Origin: Gammaproteobacteria bacterium
Lineage (GTDB): Bacteria; Pseudomonadota; Gammaproteobacteria; JABDBA01
Reading direction: 5' to 3'
Assembly: GCA_013288885.1 (NCBI GenBank)
Contig: JABDBA010000006.1
Location: 42,262 to 106,261, forward strand
DNA length: 64,000 nucleotides
The notes under the pieces were generated by a model. It made no database searches and was not told the DNA's origin. It was given only the letters and a program-made list of their open reading frames with translations. Positions 8,799 to 18,591 of the stretch are shown here, in pieces. Every line of letters begins with the position of its first letter. Position 1 is the stretch's first letter. The translations under genes were made by a program, and so were the position numbers.

Positions 8799-11700
8799 TT
8801 ACGGGTGGGGAACGTAAGCTGGCACTGAATCCTGGCTTGATGCTGGGGACATAGGCCTTGGATCAGACCGACCTGATATAGACGCGCCTGAGCTGGTCGA
8901 ACTGGTGGTCGAACTGGCTGAACTGGTATTTAGCGGTGAGCTATGATGAATAATCGAGCTGCCGGTTCTTGGGCTGCTAGTTGCTGGAGTTGGCAACGCT
9001 GGTGCAGCAAGCTTGAAAGCTTGGTTATAAAACTCGACAGAATACGCTTGTAAAATAGCCCTTTCATCACAACTAGGATTTATCTTGTACGCTTCTTCAC
9101 ACAAACCAAGAACTTGCTTGATGCCTACTTCAGGAAAACGGTGGTCTTCCATATCACGCACAGCAGTACGACAAGCCGACATAAATCCACAGAGTTTTTG
9201 TGCTTGCTCTTTTTCAGCACCTTTGCTTCTTTCTATATAAAGCTCAGCTAACCCTATTTTATAATTTCTCCCACAATCTGCCACTAATATTCTCAAGGCA
9301 TCCAATTCTTGTGAGTGTTCCTTTGATAACTTTTCCAGATCATAAGAGTGCGGCTGCGAATCTTTGCCCCTGATATACAACTTCATAATCAGATTAATTT
9401 TAGGTATCAATTCATTGCGAACTTTTTTACAAAAACCTTGAAATTCTCTTAGCCTAGGCTTATCAAATTCCTTTTCTTCGACACATTGGGCTAATTTCAC
9501 GCGAGATTCATCCAATGCTGTATCTGCCTCAGAGAAATCAAAAAGCTCTTGTAATTTGTCAATCTGCCGCTGCGGTGGTGTTGACTGAATAAAATCATAA
9601 GGAAGTGATTGCTTATTCTTAATGAGATTTTGTAATTCGCGCGGCAGAATACACATTAATTCTGTCATTACCCTCACCAGGTCCGCCACCGACCACTGCT
9701 CTGGTTGACCATGAACGTGAAAATCACGTAGTTTAATAATAAGTCCTTTTTCCATATCTACCGGCAAGGTAACGTATGATCTCAGCGCCACAAAGCAACG
9801 GACAATATGCCTACGCAACGCATAATAACTTACAAAAACAGTGCGGCTAAAATCAGACTCAGATAAGGTTGCTTCTTTTGCTAACGCGTTAAAATAGATC
9901 CATAACGCGCCGGCATGCATGAGGTGTTCATACGCATGTTTTAAGTATTGTTCTTTCATTCTTTCGTCTGCGATGGTTGTACCACCCATCAACAAAATAG
10001 TTTTCTTAGATTTTTTTTGCGCTTTCTGTTTTGGTTCTTTTTGCTCGGTATTATCAGCAGATTCTGCAACTTCTTCGTTGTCGTCCTCAGTCGCTCCTCT
10101 ATTTTGAAAAGCAGATGTCCATTCTGCCATATCTCTTCTAAATCGAGCAACATTACCCTCAGTCAAGGTATCTACATAAGCCTCATTTACCTCTTCTAAT
10201 TTAATGGTAGGTTTCTTTTTGCTATTATTATTTTTAGGTTCCACAGCACTTGTAGACTCACTGGTAGAATCTTTATTTTTTTTGGTAGTATCTTTCTTGG
10301 TAGATTTTTTCCCAAGTGTCGTATCCGGCAGGCCTCTTGTTTTCTTTTTTTCAGGATAAACAGGTTTTTGCTTAGGTTGGTTACTTTCTGATTTTTGGAG
10401 TTCTGAAATTTTTGCCTCTATTGTCTTAACGAGATCATCATGGATATATTTAATAACTCTTTCATGTTCATCTTTCCCCTTCCATGCAACCGGATTATAA
10501 TCACAACCTTCATGCTCAAAAACTTTGGAAAGGTTGTCTGCATTTTCCACGCTGCATAATTCTTTAAAGAATTCTTCCTTTTTCTGCCATTCTTTTTGTT
10601 CGTCAGGGTCTTTTTCATGCCCTTTAACAGCATAAACCTTACCTTTGATAGTATCTAAAAGCGTTTGCACTACAATAATTTCTCTGCTTGCCTTTGGCTC
10701 CGCTTGCTGCTTCTGTTCGCTCACAGCAGATGGTGCTACTGCTGGCGCTTGAACTGAGGCTGGTGCGCACGAATCTAATATTTTTATTATTTCTGCATTC
10801 GTCGTAAGATCGCGTGGTGTTTTACCATCTTTATCTTTTTGTTGCAGTAGTTTTACCACCAGATTGGTATTTGCCGCTTTTAACAAATCGGAAATGAGTT
10901 CATTATTTCCATTTAATACCGCAGAATGGACAGGATTTCTACCAAGATTATTTGTTACAGCAAGATTTGCTTTTGGTAATAAAATTTTTACCGCAGCCAA
11001 ATTACCGCACATAATTGCATAATGGAAAACAGTGAAATTAGCAGGACTACCAATCCAGGCATTACACTGAGCATCTTGCTCGAGTAAATATTGGATAATT
11101 CCTTTATTATCTTTCCAGTACAAACTAATAGCCAAATATAAAACGGTTCTACCATCTGGATCTCCATTTGTGTCATTAACGTCTGTTCTATTCCCAACCA
11201 ATTGTTTAATGGCCCCAAGGTTGCCTGCTCTTATATGTCGATAAAAAAGTGATTCTGGTTCTTGCGAACGAAATGTCAATGTCTTAGCAACTGGAAGTTT
11301 ACGGTCAATATTTTCAATTACTAATGCCCATTGTTCTCCCGCAGCATCTGTTTGCACAAAATGGTATTTACAACCTAATATGCTCCATAACTTTAATTCA
11401 TAAGCTAATTTAGCTTTAGAGCTTATTGCATTTGCACCAAGCATTAATCGAGCGCATTTTCCATACTCTTTTTCATCGATAATTTCCCATGAATAATGCC
11501 CTGCTGCTCTCTCTTGCCTGAATGCATTTCCTAATGCACTATCAATTTCATTTAAATATTGTTCTTCTGTGTCATTTAACGCGCCTGCTTGTTTTAATTT
11601 TGCATTTGCAGCTCGAATGTTTTTATTAACATTATCAATATCATGAATAATCAAGGTCCAACCATCAACTCCCTTCGAGTTCTTAATTTTTTCAAAATGA

Positions 11701-14700
11701 TGTTGATATTTTTTATCCTGTAACTGTTTAGCAAGAGATTCTTTTGTTCTCTCATCAAATACATCGTCCTTTAAAAACCTTATTTTCGCACACCTACCAT
11801 GTAGTTTATCTACTAATACCACCCATCCCAACTTTCCTGCTCTTATATATTCGTTAAAATCCTTTCCTAAAATCGGGTTAATTTCTTCTAGAAAAGGTAT
11901 ATCGCCTTTAACCGCTACATTTGCTAATAAATCAACATTGGCTGGCTCCAAAATCGACCTTGCTACTTCTGCGACCAGTCTTGCTGATTCAGAGCTAATA
12001 GATGCGGGTATTTCAAGAGGCGTTTCCGATGGGTCTGCTCGTAGAAAAGCATATTCTTCCATTTTATACAAATTTAAATTTTCGATAAAAACTTGGAAAT
12101 TTTTCAATTTCTTTTCGGCATATATGCGTGCTGTGGAATTTAATTTTACTAAATCTTGAGTAGCATATTTTATAAATTCATCGATAGTAGGAGCTATCCA
12201 ATGCTTTTCTTTAAAATGAAAAAATAAAAAACGTACCGTGGTTTCTAATGCAGCACTAGCACTATACTTAACAGAGGAAAGCTTTTTTGTCAGCGTTAGT
12301 GCCTCCTGCCACTGTCTAAGTGATTTAGTATTTAGCAACAACCCTACTTGTTGCGCTGAGCCTGAATGCTGCTTCTCTTCCTCTACCGAGGGCTGCTGTA
12401 CTTTTGTAGCCGCTTGAGCATCAGGGTCTAATAATTGAATTATTTCAGTATCTTGCGTAAGCTCGCGCGCTGTTTGACCATTGGCATCTTGTTGCGTCAA
12501 TAGCCTTGTAACCAGACCAACGTATTCGCCGCCGATTTGCTCCCTTTTTTTTGCCATATCTAATAATGCAAAAACAAGCTCTTTGCTTCCATTTAATACC
12601 GCAGAATGGACGGGGTTTCTACCAAGGCTATCCTCCGCGGTAAGATCTGCTCTTGGTAATAAAATTTTCACCGCCGCTAAATCACCACAGATAACCGCAT
12701 AGTGGAAAACAGTAAAATTATCATGCACCCCAATCGTGGCATTTACTCGAGCCTTTTTTTCTAACAAATATTTAATAACTTCAATATAATTGGCTGGACG
12801 AAAACAGATGGCGAAATATAAAGCGACCCTACCGCCAAAATCTTTCCAATCTACATGGTTTATATCACGACCATCATTAGCATATCTTTTAATATCTTCC
12901 AATCTACCTTCTTTTATACTTTGATGAAATGCTGATGCTGCTGACCCAGCAACTCTATTAGCACATATTTTTTCTTTTACAAACATAAAATACTGTACTA
13001 GATAATGATTTTTCTCATTCTTCATTTTGCTATAATTAGATACGGCAACTTCTAAGCCTCCTTCCGCACAGAATTTCAGCATCTCTGGGTCAAAGCCGTC
13101 TAATGTCATCAAATAATCAAACACTATAACTTGCCCATGTTCACAAATAAGTTCAACCAACCTAGTTAATAACATTCTTTCTGCAAGCCCAAGTGCACCA
13201 CCATGGTTTCTTTTTAGAAGTTTTTCAATAGCTTTAAAATCAGCTTGTTTTACCAGCGGCTCTAGTTGCACACGACACCTTGCAACCTCTTGCTCATACC
13301 ATGTATCAATTTGCAAAGGCATTTCAGTTATATCAGCTACCGGTTTGCCTGCTTGTTTTAATTTTACATTATCAATATCATGAATAATTAATGCCCAACC
13401 AACTGTTCCTTTCGAGTTCTCAATCTGTTCGAAATGATATTCATAACCCTTACTTGCTAATTTTTTTTCTAGCAATTCTTTAATTTGATCATTGAAAACC
13501 ATGTCTTTTAAAAATCTTATTTTTGCACATCTTCCATGTTGATTATCTGTTAAAACAACCCAACCCAATTCTCCTTTTTGTATGCCTTCATTTAAAACAT
13601 CCCCTAGAATCTTGTTTATATCTTTCAGTAAAGGAATATCTGCTTCACCCCCTACATTATCAAACAAGTCAACATCTGCTGGTTCAGTAAGTGAAATAAC
13701 TGCCTCTGCAAGTAGTCTTGCAACTTTAAAGGAAATATCAAATGCAAGGTCTTTCGTTACCCCTTTATCCTTTATTCTTTTAAGTTTTACTAAATTTTCA
13801 ATAAATATTTGAAGATTGGATAATTTCTTCTCTGCAAGTATACGTGCGCCCGCTTTTAAGCCATCTAAGCATCGCGGGAACCACTCTCTTAACCCTTCAA
13901 TATTAGAGTAATATAACTTGTTCTCATTAAAATCCCTTAACAAAGTCCAAGGTATGGCGAATAAGGTTGCTTTATCGTTATCTAATCTTCCAAAAGTCCT
14001 TGCTATCTCATCTGAGGCCATCCATACTTGCCTTTCTTCATACGTTTTAGTACTTGTTATCAACCCCACTTGTTGCGCCGAACTGGAATGCTGCTTCTCT
14101 TCATTTAATGCTTCGCCAGCTGCAAGCTGGCCGCCATTATCTCGAGCCTTGAGCAGATTATTGGCATTATCTTCTGCTTCCTGCAATTGTTTATCCAACG
14201 GAAATGTGTAATAAGGTAATTCATTGGGATATTTTGTGACTATATCTGCGGGAACATAAGTAAAATCTTTATCCTTCGTCATTGCTGCTAATTCGGGCTG
14301 CCATTTATCAGTAGGTGAATAAAATACTTGTTTTAAGTTAGGCAATTGCTTTAGTAATGCCGCAAAAGATTTGATTTCTGAGGGTTCAAAATATGCGAAC
14401 TGTAATCTTATGGATGTAATACCAGCAATCAAATCCTTAGGATGCTTCAAAAAAAGACCCAAATGTAACAGAGGATTGCCAGAATAGGCTAAATCTAAAC
14501 AATCACCATCAGCCATCTTATGAACTCGTTTTGATAAATCAGCTTTTATTTCGGCTGGACTGGGTTTCATTAGAACATACATAGCAAATGTTTTTCTTAA
14601 ACTAGGGTCAGCAACGTTTCTTAAATTTTTAAGAGTCACTTTAAATCCAATAGCAGAAGCGATTGCAGAAGTTATTAAAGGAGGCGTAAGCCCTGTTACA

Positions 14701-15647
14701 ACAAATAAATCGAATTCACGGCTTATTTGTTGATAGATTGACAACGCTTGGCGCGTTCCTTCCTCTAGTCTTCGCATCAAATATCCAACTGCGATTCCGA
14801 CCCTGAACGGTTTTTCTGTCGGCTTGGGCGGCATTTCCTTAGATAAAATTGCTTTGAAGTTAGTAGCATCGCCAACAATAAATTTGAAGCCGGTTTTTTT
14901 TCCTATTTCTTTTTGTGCGGTAGCAATTACTGTGGGATTAATATCAATACCAATTGCCCTCTCAATAGGCATTGTTTTAGTTTTACGGAGTATTTGCCAT
15001 ACAGCATAGATATCTTGTCCTTTGTCACATCCTAAACTGACTATTTCAAGTTTTCTTGCCGGTGCTTGGCTAACATCCGATTTTTCATCCGATTTTGCTG
15101 GTGGTATTTTGCTTAATATTGAGTTTATTTCATCAGCAACCACATCGCGTAAAAATGGATATAGTGCCTCTTCCGATGGTGAATATATTAATGCTCTTTC
15201 TGTCAGCCATAAATCAAGCCGTATTTTTACAGCGTGGGGCTGACTAAACGCCATTTCCATCGTTGCACCCACCGGCAATAAATTCATTAAAATAAGGTAT
15301 AACTTGACAGCTGGACCTATCTCAAGGCGTACTTCGCTCACCGGCATTTTGAAACCATAAATTTGAGTGCTACGCTCGGCAAAATTTAGCAGCACTCTGG
15401 TGCGTAAATAACCCTCGCGATCCTTACTATCAAGCGTAAAACAAGCAATCAGGCGTATTTTTGTTACTTTTTCCCCTTCTTTTGTAAGAGTTTTATCCGC
15501 TGGAATCTCATATTCAAGTAATTGAGATGAATCACGGTAATCCAAGGTTGGTTTAAAATCAGTTTGATCTAGAGGTACCAATTGGTCTGTGATTTTTTGG
15601 ATTTTTTCAAGTGTGGACTCAAGTTCTTGGTCAGAAAAAGGAAGCAT
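8799..15647 (-). CDS. Giant modular protein: methyltransferase-like domain, duplicated modules, ankyrin repeats
   Basis: The product has 2282 residues and no signal peptide or membrane span. The ATG at 15647 is chosen because GAGGT lies seven bases before it. Plan by approximate residue: 1-170 unknown; 195-330 a Rossmann-type SAM-methyltransferase-like region with VSLGCDKGQDIYAV, IGIDINP and GDATNF; 690-757, 1270-1339 and a weaker copy at 1386-1447, three copies of a module with GWVVL...HGRCAKIRFLKD...GWxLIIHDIDN; 900-1065 and 1465-1620, two ankyrin blocks (GRNPVHSAVLNG in both); 1765-1820 lysine-rich; 1940-2200 helical; 2220-2282 Ser/Thr/Pro-rich. The linker EEKQHS(S/G)SAQQVGL occurs near 525 and 1100, so a unit of about 570 residues was duplicated. 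It lies within the oxidase operon on the same strand. A secreted, host-directed protein is an inference from the domain style; no activity can be assigned. Confidence 0.88.
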   Translation of the reverse strand: MLPFSDQELESTLEKIQKITDQLVPLDQTDFKPTLDYRDSSQLLEYEIPADKTLTKEGEKVTKIRLIACFTLDSKDREGYLRTRVLLNFAERSTQIYGFKMPVSEVRLEIGPAVKLYLILMNLLPVGATMEMAFSQPHAVKIRLDLWLTERALIYSPSEEALYPFLRDVVADEINSILSKIPPAKSDEKSDVSQAPARKLEIVSLGCDKGQDIYAVWQILRKTKTMPIERAIGIDINPTVIATAQKEIGKKTGFKFIVGDATNFKAILSKEMPPKPTEKPFRVGIAVGYLMRRLEEGTRQALSIYQQISREFDLFVVTGLTPPLITSAIASAIGFKVTLKNLRNVADPSLRKTFAMYVLMKPSPAEIKADLSKRVHKMADGDCLDLAYSGNPLLHLGLFLKHPKDLIAGITSIRLQFAYFEPSEIKSFAALLKQLPNLKQVFYSPTDKWQPELAAMTKDKDFTYVPADIVTKYPNELPYYTFPLDKQLQEAEDNANNLLKARDNGGQLAAGEALNEEKQHSSSAQQVGLITSTKTYEERQVWMASDEIARTFGRLDNDKATLFAIPWTLLRDFNENKLYYSNIEGLREWFPRCLDGLKAGARILAEKKLSNLQIFIENLVKLKRIKDKGVTKDLAFDISFKVARLLAEAVISLTEPADVDLFDNVGGEADIPLLKDINKILGDVLNEGIQKGELGWVVLTDNQHGRCAKIRFLKDMVFNDQIKELLEKKLASKGYEYHFEQIENSKGTVGWALIIHDIDNVKLKQAGKPVADITEMPLQIDTWYEQEVARCRVQLEPLVKQADFKAIEKLLKRNHGGALGLAERMLLTRLVELICEHGQVIVFDYLMTLDGFDPEMLKFCAEGGLEVAVSNYSKMKNEKNHYLVQYFMFVKEKICANRVAGSAASAFHQSIKEGRLEDIKRYANDGRDINHVDWKDFGGRVALYFAICFRPANYIEVIKYLLEKKARVNATIGVHDNFTVFHYAVICGDLAAVKILLPRADLTAEDSLGRNPVHSAVLNGSKELVFALLDMAKKREQIGGEYVGLVTRLLTQQDANGQTARELTQDTEIIQLLDPDAQAATKVQQPSVEEEKQHSGSAQQVGLLLNTKSLRQWQEALTLTKKLSSVKYSASAALETTVRFLFFHFKEKHWIAPTIDEFIKYATQDLVKLNSTARIYAEKKLKNFQVFIENLNLYKMEEYAFLRADPSETPLEIPASISSESARLVAEVARSILEPANVDLLANVAVKGDIPFLEEINPILGKDFNEYIRAGKLGWVVLVDKLHGRCAKIRFLKDDVFDERTKESLAKQLQDKKYQHHFEKIKNSKGVDGWTLIIHDIDNVNKNIRAANAKLKQAGALNDTEEQYLNEIDSALGNAFRQERAAGHYSWEIIDEKEYGKCARLMLGANAISSKAKLAYELKLWSILGCKYHFVQTDAAGEQWALVIENIDRKLPVAKTLTFRSQEPESLFYRHIRAGNLGAIKQLVGNRTDVNDTNGDPDGRTVLYLAISLYWKDNKGIIQYLLEQDAQCNAWIGSPANFTVFHYAIMCGNLAAVKILLPKANLAVTNNLGRNPVHSAVLNGNNELISDLLKAANTNLVVKLLQQKDKDGKTPRDLTTNAEIIKILDSCAPASVQAPAVAPSAVSEQKQQAEPKASREIIVVQTLLDTIKGKVYAVKGHEKDPDEQKEWQKKEEFFKELCSVENADNLSKVFEHEGCDYNPVAWKGKDEHERVIKYIHDDLVKTIEAKISELQKSESNQPKQKPVYPEKKKTRGLPDTTLGKKSTKKDTTKKNKDSTSESTSAVEPKNNNSKKKPTIKLEEVNEAYVDTLTEGNVARFRRDMAEWTSAFQNRGATEDDNEEVAESADNTEQKEPKQKAQKKSKKTILLMGGTTIADERMKEQYLKHAYEHLMHAGALWIYFNALAKEATLSESDFSRTVFVSYYALRRHIVRCFVALRSYVTLPVDMEKGLIIKLRDFHVHGQPEQWSVADLVRVMTELMCILPRELQNLIKNKQSLPYDFIQSTPPQRQIDKLQELFDFSEADTALDESRVKLAQCVEEKEFDKPRLREFQGFCKKVRNELIPKINLIMKLYIRGKDSQPHSYDLEKLSKEHSQELDALRILVADCGRNYKIGLAELYIERSKGAEKEQAQKLCGFMSACRTAVRDMEDHRFPEVGIKQVLGLCEEAYKINPSCDERAILQAYSVEFYNQAFKLAAPALPTPATSSPRTGSSIIHHSSPLNTSSASSTTSSTSSGASISGRSDPRPMSPASSQDSVPAYVPHP

Positions 15648-15659
15648 GACATTTACCTC
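15648..15659 (-). promoter_or_regulatory. Ribosome binding site deciding the start of the giant gene
   Basis: On the minus strand GAGGT (15659-15655) precedes the ATG at 15647 by seven bases. An in-frame ATG 11 codons upstream has no such site, which supports the shorter protein. Confidence 0.7.
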
Positions 15660-15743
15660 AAAGGTGATTATTAATGCCATTGTACCTAAAAAATCTCAGC
15701 GAAACCTTAAGGATTCTTAAGGTTGGGGGAAGAAAGAAAGGAA

Positions 15744-15770
15744 CCCTCACCCTCTCCCAGAGGGAGAGGG
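15744..15770. repeat. Palindromic intergenic repeat, second copy
   Basis: CCCTCTCCC (15750-15758), AGA, GGGAGAGGG (15762-15770) form a perfect 9-bp stem with a 3-base loop, preceded by CCCTCA. It matches the repeat at 1489-1518. It lies between the coxB stop and the giant gene, which is one edge of the segment that splits the oxidase operon. Confidence 0.75.
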
Positions 15771-15786
15771 AACCGGAGAAATACTT

Positions 15787-16917
15787 TTATTTCTTACGGG
15801 CTGCAGTCACATCAGCGGGTTGGACGAGATCGCCGGTGTTGTTACCCCAGGAGTTGCGTTCGTAGGTGATGATAGAGGCGATAACATCGTCGGTGAGCTG
15901 CGTGCCAAACGCTTGCATCGCCGTGCCGGGTTTGCCATTGAGGACAATGTGCAAGTGATCGGCAACAGGACCGGTCGCAATTTTGCTGCCTTTCAGTGCA
16001 GGGAATGCCGGTGGCATACCACTGCCATCGGGTTTATGACAGGCCGCGCAATAGGTATTGTAAGACGCTTCGCCTTTTTTCATTAAATCATCTTTAGTCA
16101 TTTTTTGCGTGGCGGCTGCGGCGGCTTGTGCTTGTTGACCCGTTTGCTGTTGTACCCATTTTTCAAAATCGTCTTCGCTCACGGCTTGCACCACAATTGG
16201 CATGAAACCATGATTAGTGCCGCATAACTCTGCGCACTGGCCGCGATAAGTGCCGGGTGTGTCGATGCGCGCCCAGGCTTCGTTAATAAAACCTGGCAGT
16301 GCATCGCGCTTCACTCCTAACGCGGGAACCCACCAAGAATGAATTACATCAGTCGATGTCATTAAAAAACGAATTTTTTTGTGTATCGGCAACACGAGCG
16401 GATGATCGACTTCTAATAAATACCACTGTCCTTTCGGCGCTTTGTTACTCAGTTGATCTTGTGGTGTCGCAAGGTTACTAAAAAAACTAATATTTTGATC
16501 GAGGTATTCATATTTCCAACGCCATTGATAACCGGTTATTTTAACCGTGACATCGGCATTGCTATCATCATTCATACGCATCAGTAATTTTGTCGCGGGC
16601 ACGGCCATCACCACTAAAATGATAAACGGAATAATCGCCCACACGATCTCAAGTGTCATGTGTTCATGAAAATGCGCAGCGACTGCGCCTTTTGATTTAC
16701 GGTGCATGATCAACGAATAAATCAGCACGCTGAATACCACCACACCAATCGCCACGCAGATCCAAAACACGATCATGTGCAGACCATAAACGCTGTTGCT
16801 GATCTCGGTAGCACCCGATGTCATGTTGACGCGCCAATCGGCATGGGCAATGCCAGTCGTGAACAGCAAAACAAGTACTGTTAAGAATTTTTTTATCTGC
16901 GAAATAGATTTATACAT
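15787..16917 (-). CDS. coxB: Cytochrome c oxidase subunit II with fused cytochrome c domain
   Basis: Subunit II receives electrons from cytochrome c through the binuclear CuA centre. The 376-residue product has a signal peptide, two membrane spans, the CuA domain with its ligands in CAELCGTNHGFMP and the aromatic patch YQWRWKYEY, then a C-terminal class I cytochrome c domain with CAACHKPDG and a Met ligand region after it (a caa3-like arrangement). The ATG at 16917 follows AGGA by eight bases; the longer frame would begin at TTG. In the usual order coxA would follow at once; here the giant gene is next, 139 bases downstream. Confidence 0.96.
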   Translation of the reverse strand: MYKSISQIKKFLTVLVLLFTTGIAHADWRVNMTSGATEISNSVYGLHMIVFWICVAIGVVVFSVLIYSLIMHRKSKGAVAAHFHEHMTLEIVWAIIPFIILVVMAVPATKLLMRMNDDSNADVTVKITGYQWRWKYEYLDQNISFFSNLATPQDQLSNKAPKGQWYLLEVDHPLVLPIHKKIRFLMTSTDVIHSWWVPALGVKRDALPGFINEAWARIDTPGTYRGQCAELCGTNHGFMPIVVQAVSEDDFEKWVQQQTGQQAQAAAAATQKMTKDDLMKKGEASYNTYCAACHKPDGSGMPPAFPALKGSKIATGPVADHLHIVLNGKPGTAMQAFGTQLTDDVIASIITYERNSWGNNTGDLVQPADVTAARKK

Positions 16918-16954
16918 AAAATTTATCCTGTCCAAAATTCAAGTGCGACGAGTA

Positions 16955-18508
16955 TTACCAAAGTGAATAATCACCGCCTGTCTTACTTTCTTGCACCATA
17001 TATTTCACCGCTGCTTCTATTTCGGCGTTAGAACAACTAATACATGTACCCATCGGCGGCATTCGATTATAACCATTAATGGTATGCGCAAATAATTCTA
17101 CCATGCCTTGTTTGATGCGTGGTTGCCAAGCCGCTTGATCGCCTAGTTTAGGTGCGCCTAATAAACCCTGTGCATGACAAACGCTGCAAGTTGTATCATA
17201 AATTTTTTGTCCATCGGCCAATGTTGGTTTTGGCGGTGGTGGTGTAGTGGGTGCTGCACTACTACTGCTGGATGATCCACCACCTTGAGTTTGATCAATA
17301 ATATATTGCACCGCAGCGCGCAATTCACTGTCGGAGCAACTCATGCAGGTGCCTTTAGGCGGCATGGAATTAAAACCGTTGGTGGCATGTTGCATTAATA
17401 CATCCATACCTTCTTTGATGCGTGGGGCCCAAGCAGTTTGATCACCCATTTTCGGCGCACCGGCTGCACCGCTCGTATGACAAGCAGCGCAATACGTATT
17501 ATAAACTTTTTTACCCGCGCCAGCAGATGCGTTGCCGGTGGGGATTTTTGGTTCTTTACTCGACACGGTTTTTAAATAAATAGCAATGCCTTGCAGATCA
17601 GCGGTATCTAAATATTTCAAACTATCATGGTTTACTTCTGCCATCGGCCCTTGCACTTGGCCTGCACCTTTTAACATTTCGTTTTCGGTGAAAACATCTT
17701 CTACTTCATCTGGTTCTATTCCCTTAAGACCATACGAGGTGATATCCGGCGCAAAATAACCTTGCACAAAATTACCGGTCAAGAAGTAAGATTGTTTAGG
17801 CGCACCTAAAAAGTTCATTGGGGTATGGCACATGCCACAATGCCCTAACCCTTGCACTAAATAAGCGCCGCGGTTCCAAGCTGTGGTGTGTTCGGGATCA
17901 AACTTAAAATCTTTAGGATGGAAAAATAAAATCCGCCAACCCAACTGTAAAAAACGCCAACTGAACGGCCACGGCACATCATTTTTTTTGTTTTCTTGAT
18001 GCACTGCGGGCAACACAGCTAAATAAGCTCTAATCGCTAATAGATCATCGTGCGAGATTTTAGTGAAATAGGTGTAAGGAAATACCGGATAATAATATTG
18101 ACCATCCGGATTAATACCATCGTGCATGGCGCGAATAAAATCTTCGTCGGACCATTTGCCGATGCCGGTTTCTTTGTCGGGCGTAATATTGGGGGAATAA
18201 AAAGTTCCAAACGGTGTTTTGAAACCAAGGCCACCCGCAAAAATCGGACCTTTGTTGATAGTGTCGGTATGACAAGCGATGCAATCACCTGCTTTAGCTA
18301 AATATTCGCCGCGTTTGATAATTTGCGCTTGTACGCCCGTGCCATAATCGATGGTGGGGTAACTTGGGTATACTTCACCACCCAAATTATGGGTAGTAAT
18401 CGCATCGGTCGCATGGGCAGGCGCAAACAATGAATAAAGAATCACTGCCAGCACCACACCGCAAATCGCAATAATAGTCAGTTTAGGTAATTTGTGGGTA
18501 AACGCCAT
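16955..18508 (-). CDS. Four-haem c-type cytochrome heading the oxidase operon
   Basis: The 517-residue protein has an N-terminal membrane anchor or signal (residues about 9-32) and four CxxCH haem sites: CIACH, CGMCH, CAACH and CSVCH. The N-terminal half, with GEYLAKAGDCIACH and TPFGTFYSPNITPD, resembles the cytochrome subunit of membrane alcohol/gluconate dehydrogenases. The C-terminal half holds two similar cytochrome c5-like domains, each ending in a CxxC pair (GTCMSCSDSE and GTCISCSNAE) as in c5 cytochromes, joined by a Ser/Pro linker (AAPTTPPPPKP). It precedes coxB by 37 bases and very probably feeds electrons to the oxidase. No dehydrogenase partner is in the window. Confidence 0.88.
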   Translation of the reverse strand: MAFTHKLPKLTIIAICGVVLAVILYSLFAPAHATDAITTHNLGGEVYPSYPTIDYGTGVQAQIIKRGEYLAKAGDCIACHTDTINKGPIFAGGLGFKTPFGTFYSPNITPDKETGIGKWSDEDFIRAMHDGINPDGQYYYPVFPYTYFTKISHDDLLAIRAYLAVLPAVHQENKKNDVPWPFSWRFLQLGWRILFFHPKDFKFDPEHTTAWNRGAYLVQGLGHCGMCHTPMNFLGAPKQSYFLTGNFVQGYFAPDITSYGLKGIEPDEVEDVFTENEMLKGAGQVQGPMAEVNHDSLKYLDTADLQGIAIYLKTVSSKEPKIPTGNASAGAGKKVYNTYCAACHTSGAAGAPKMGDQTAWAPRIKEGMDVLMQHATNGFNSMPPKGTCMSCSDSELRAAVQYIIDQTQGGGSSSSSSAAPTTPPPPKPTLADGQKIYDTTCSVCHAQGLLGAPKLGDQAAWQPRIKQGMVELFAHTINGYNRMPPMGTCISCSNAEIEAAVKYMVQESKTGGDYSLW

Positions 18509-18591
18509 TGGGTAGCAGTGCCTGATTGTTAGATTTATATGCTGTATTAAGGTAAGCTAGTTTAACTGTTTTTTTTATAAATACAATTATC

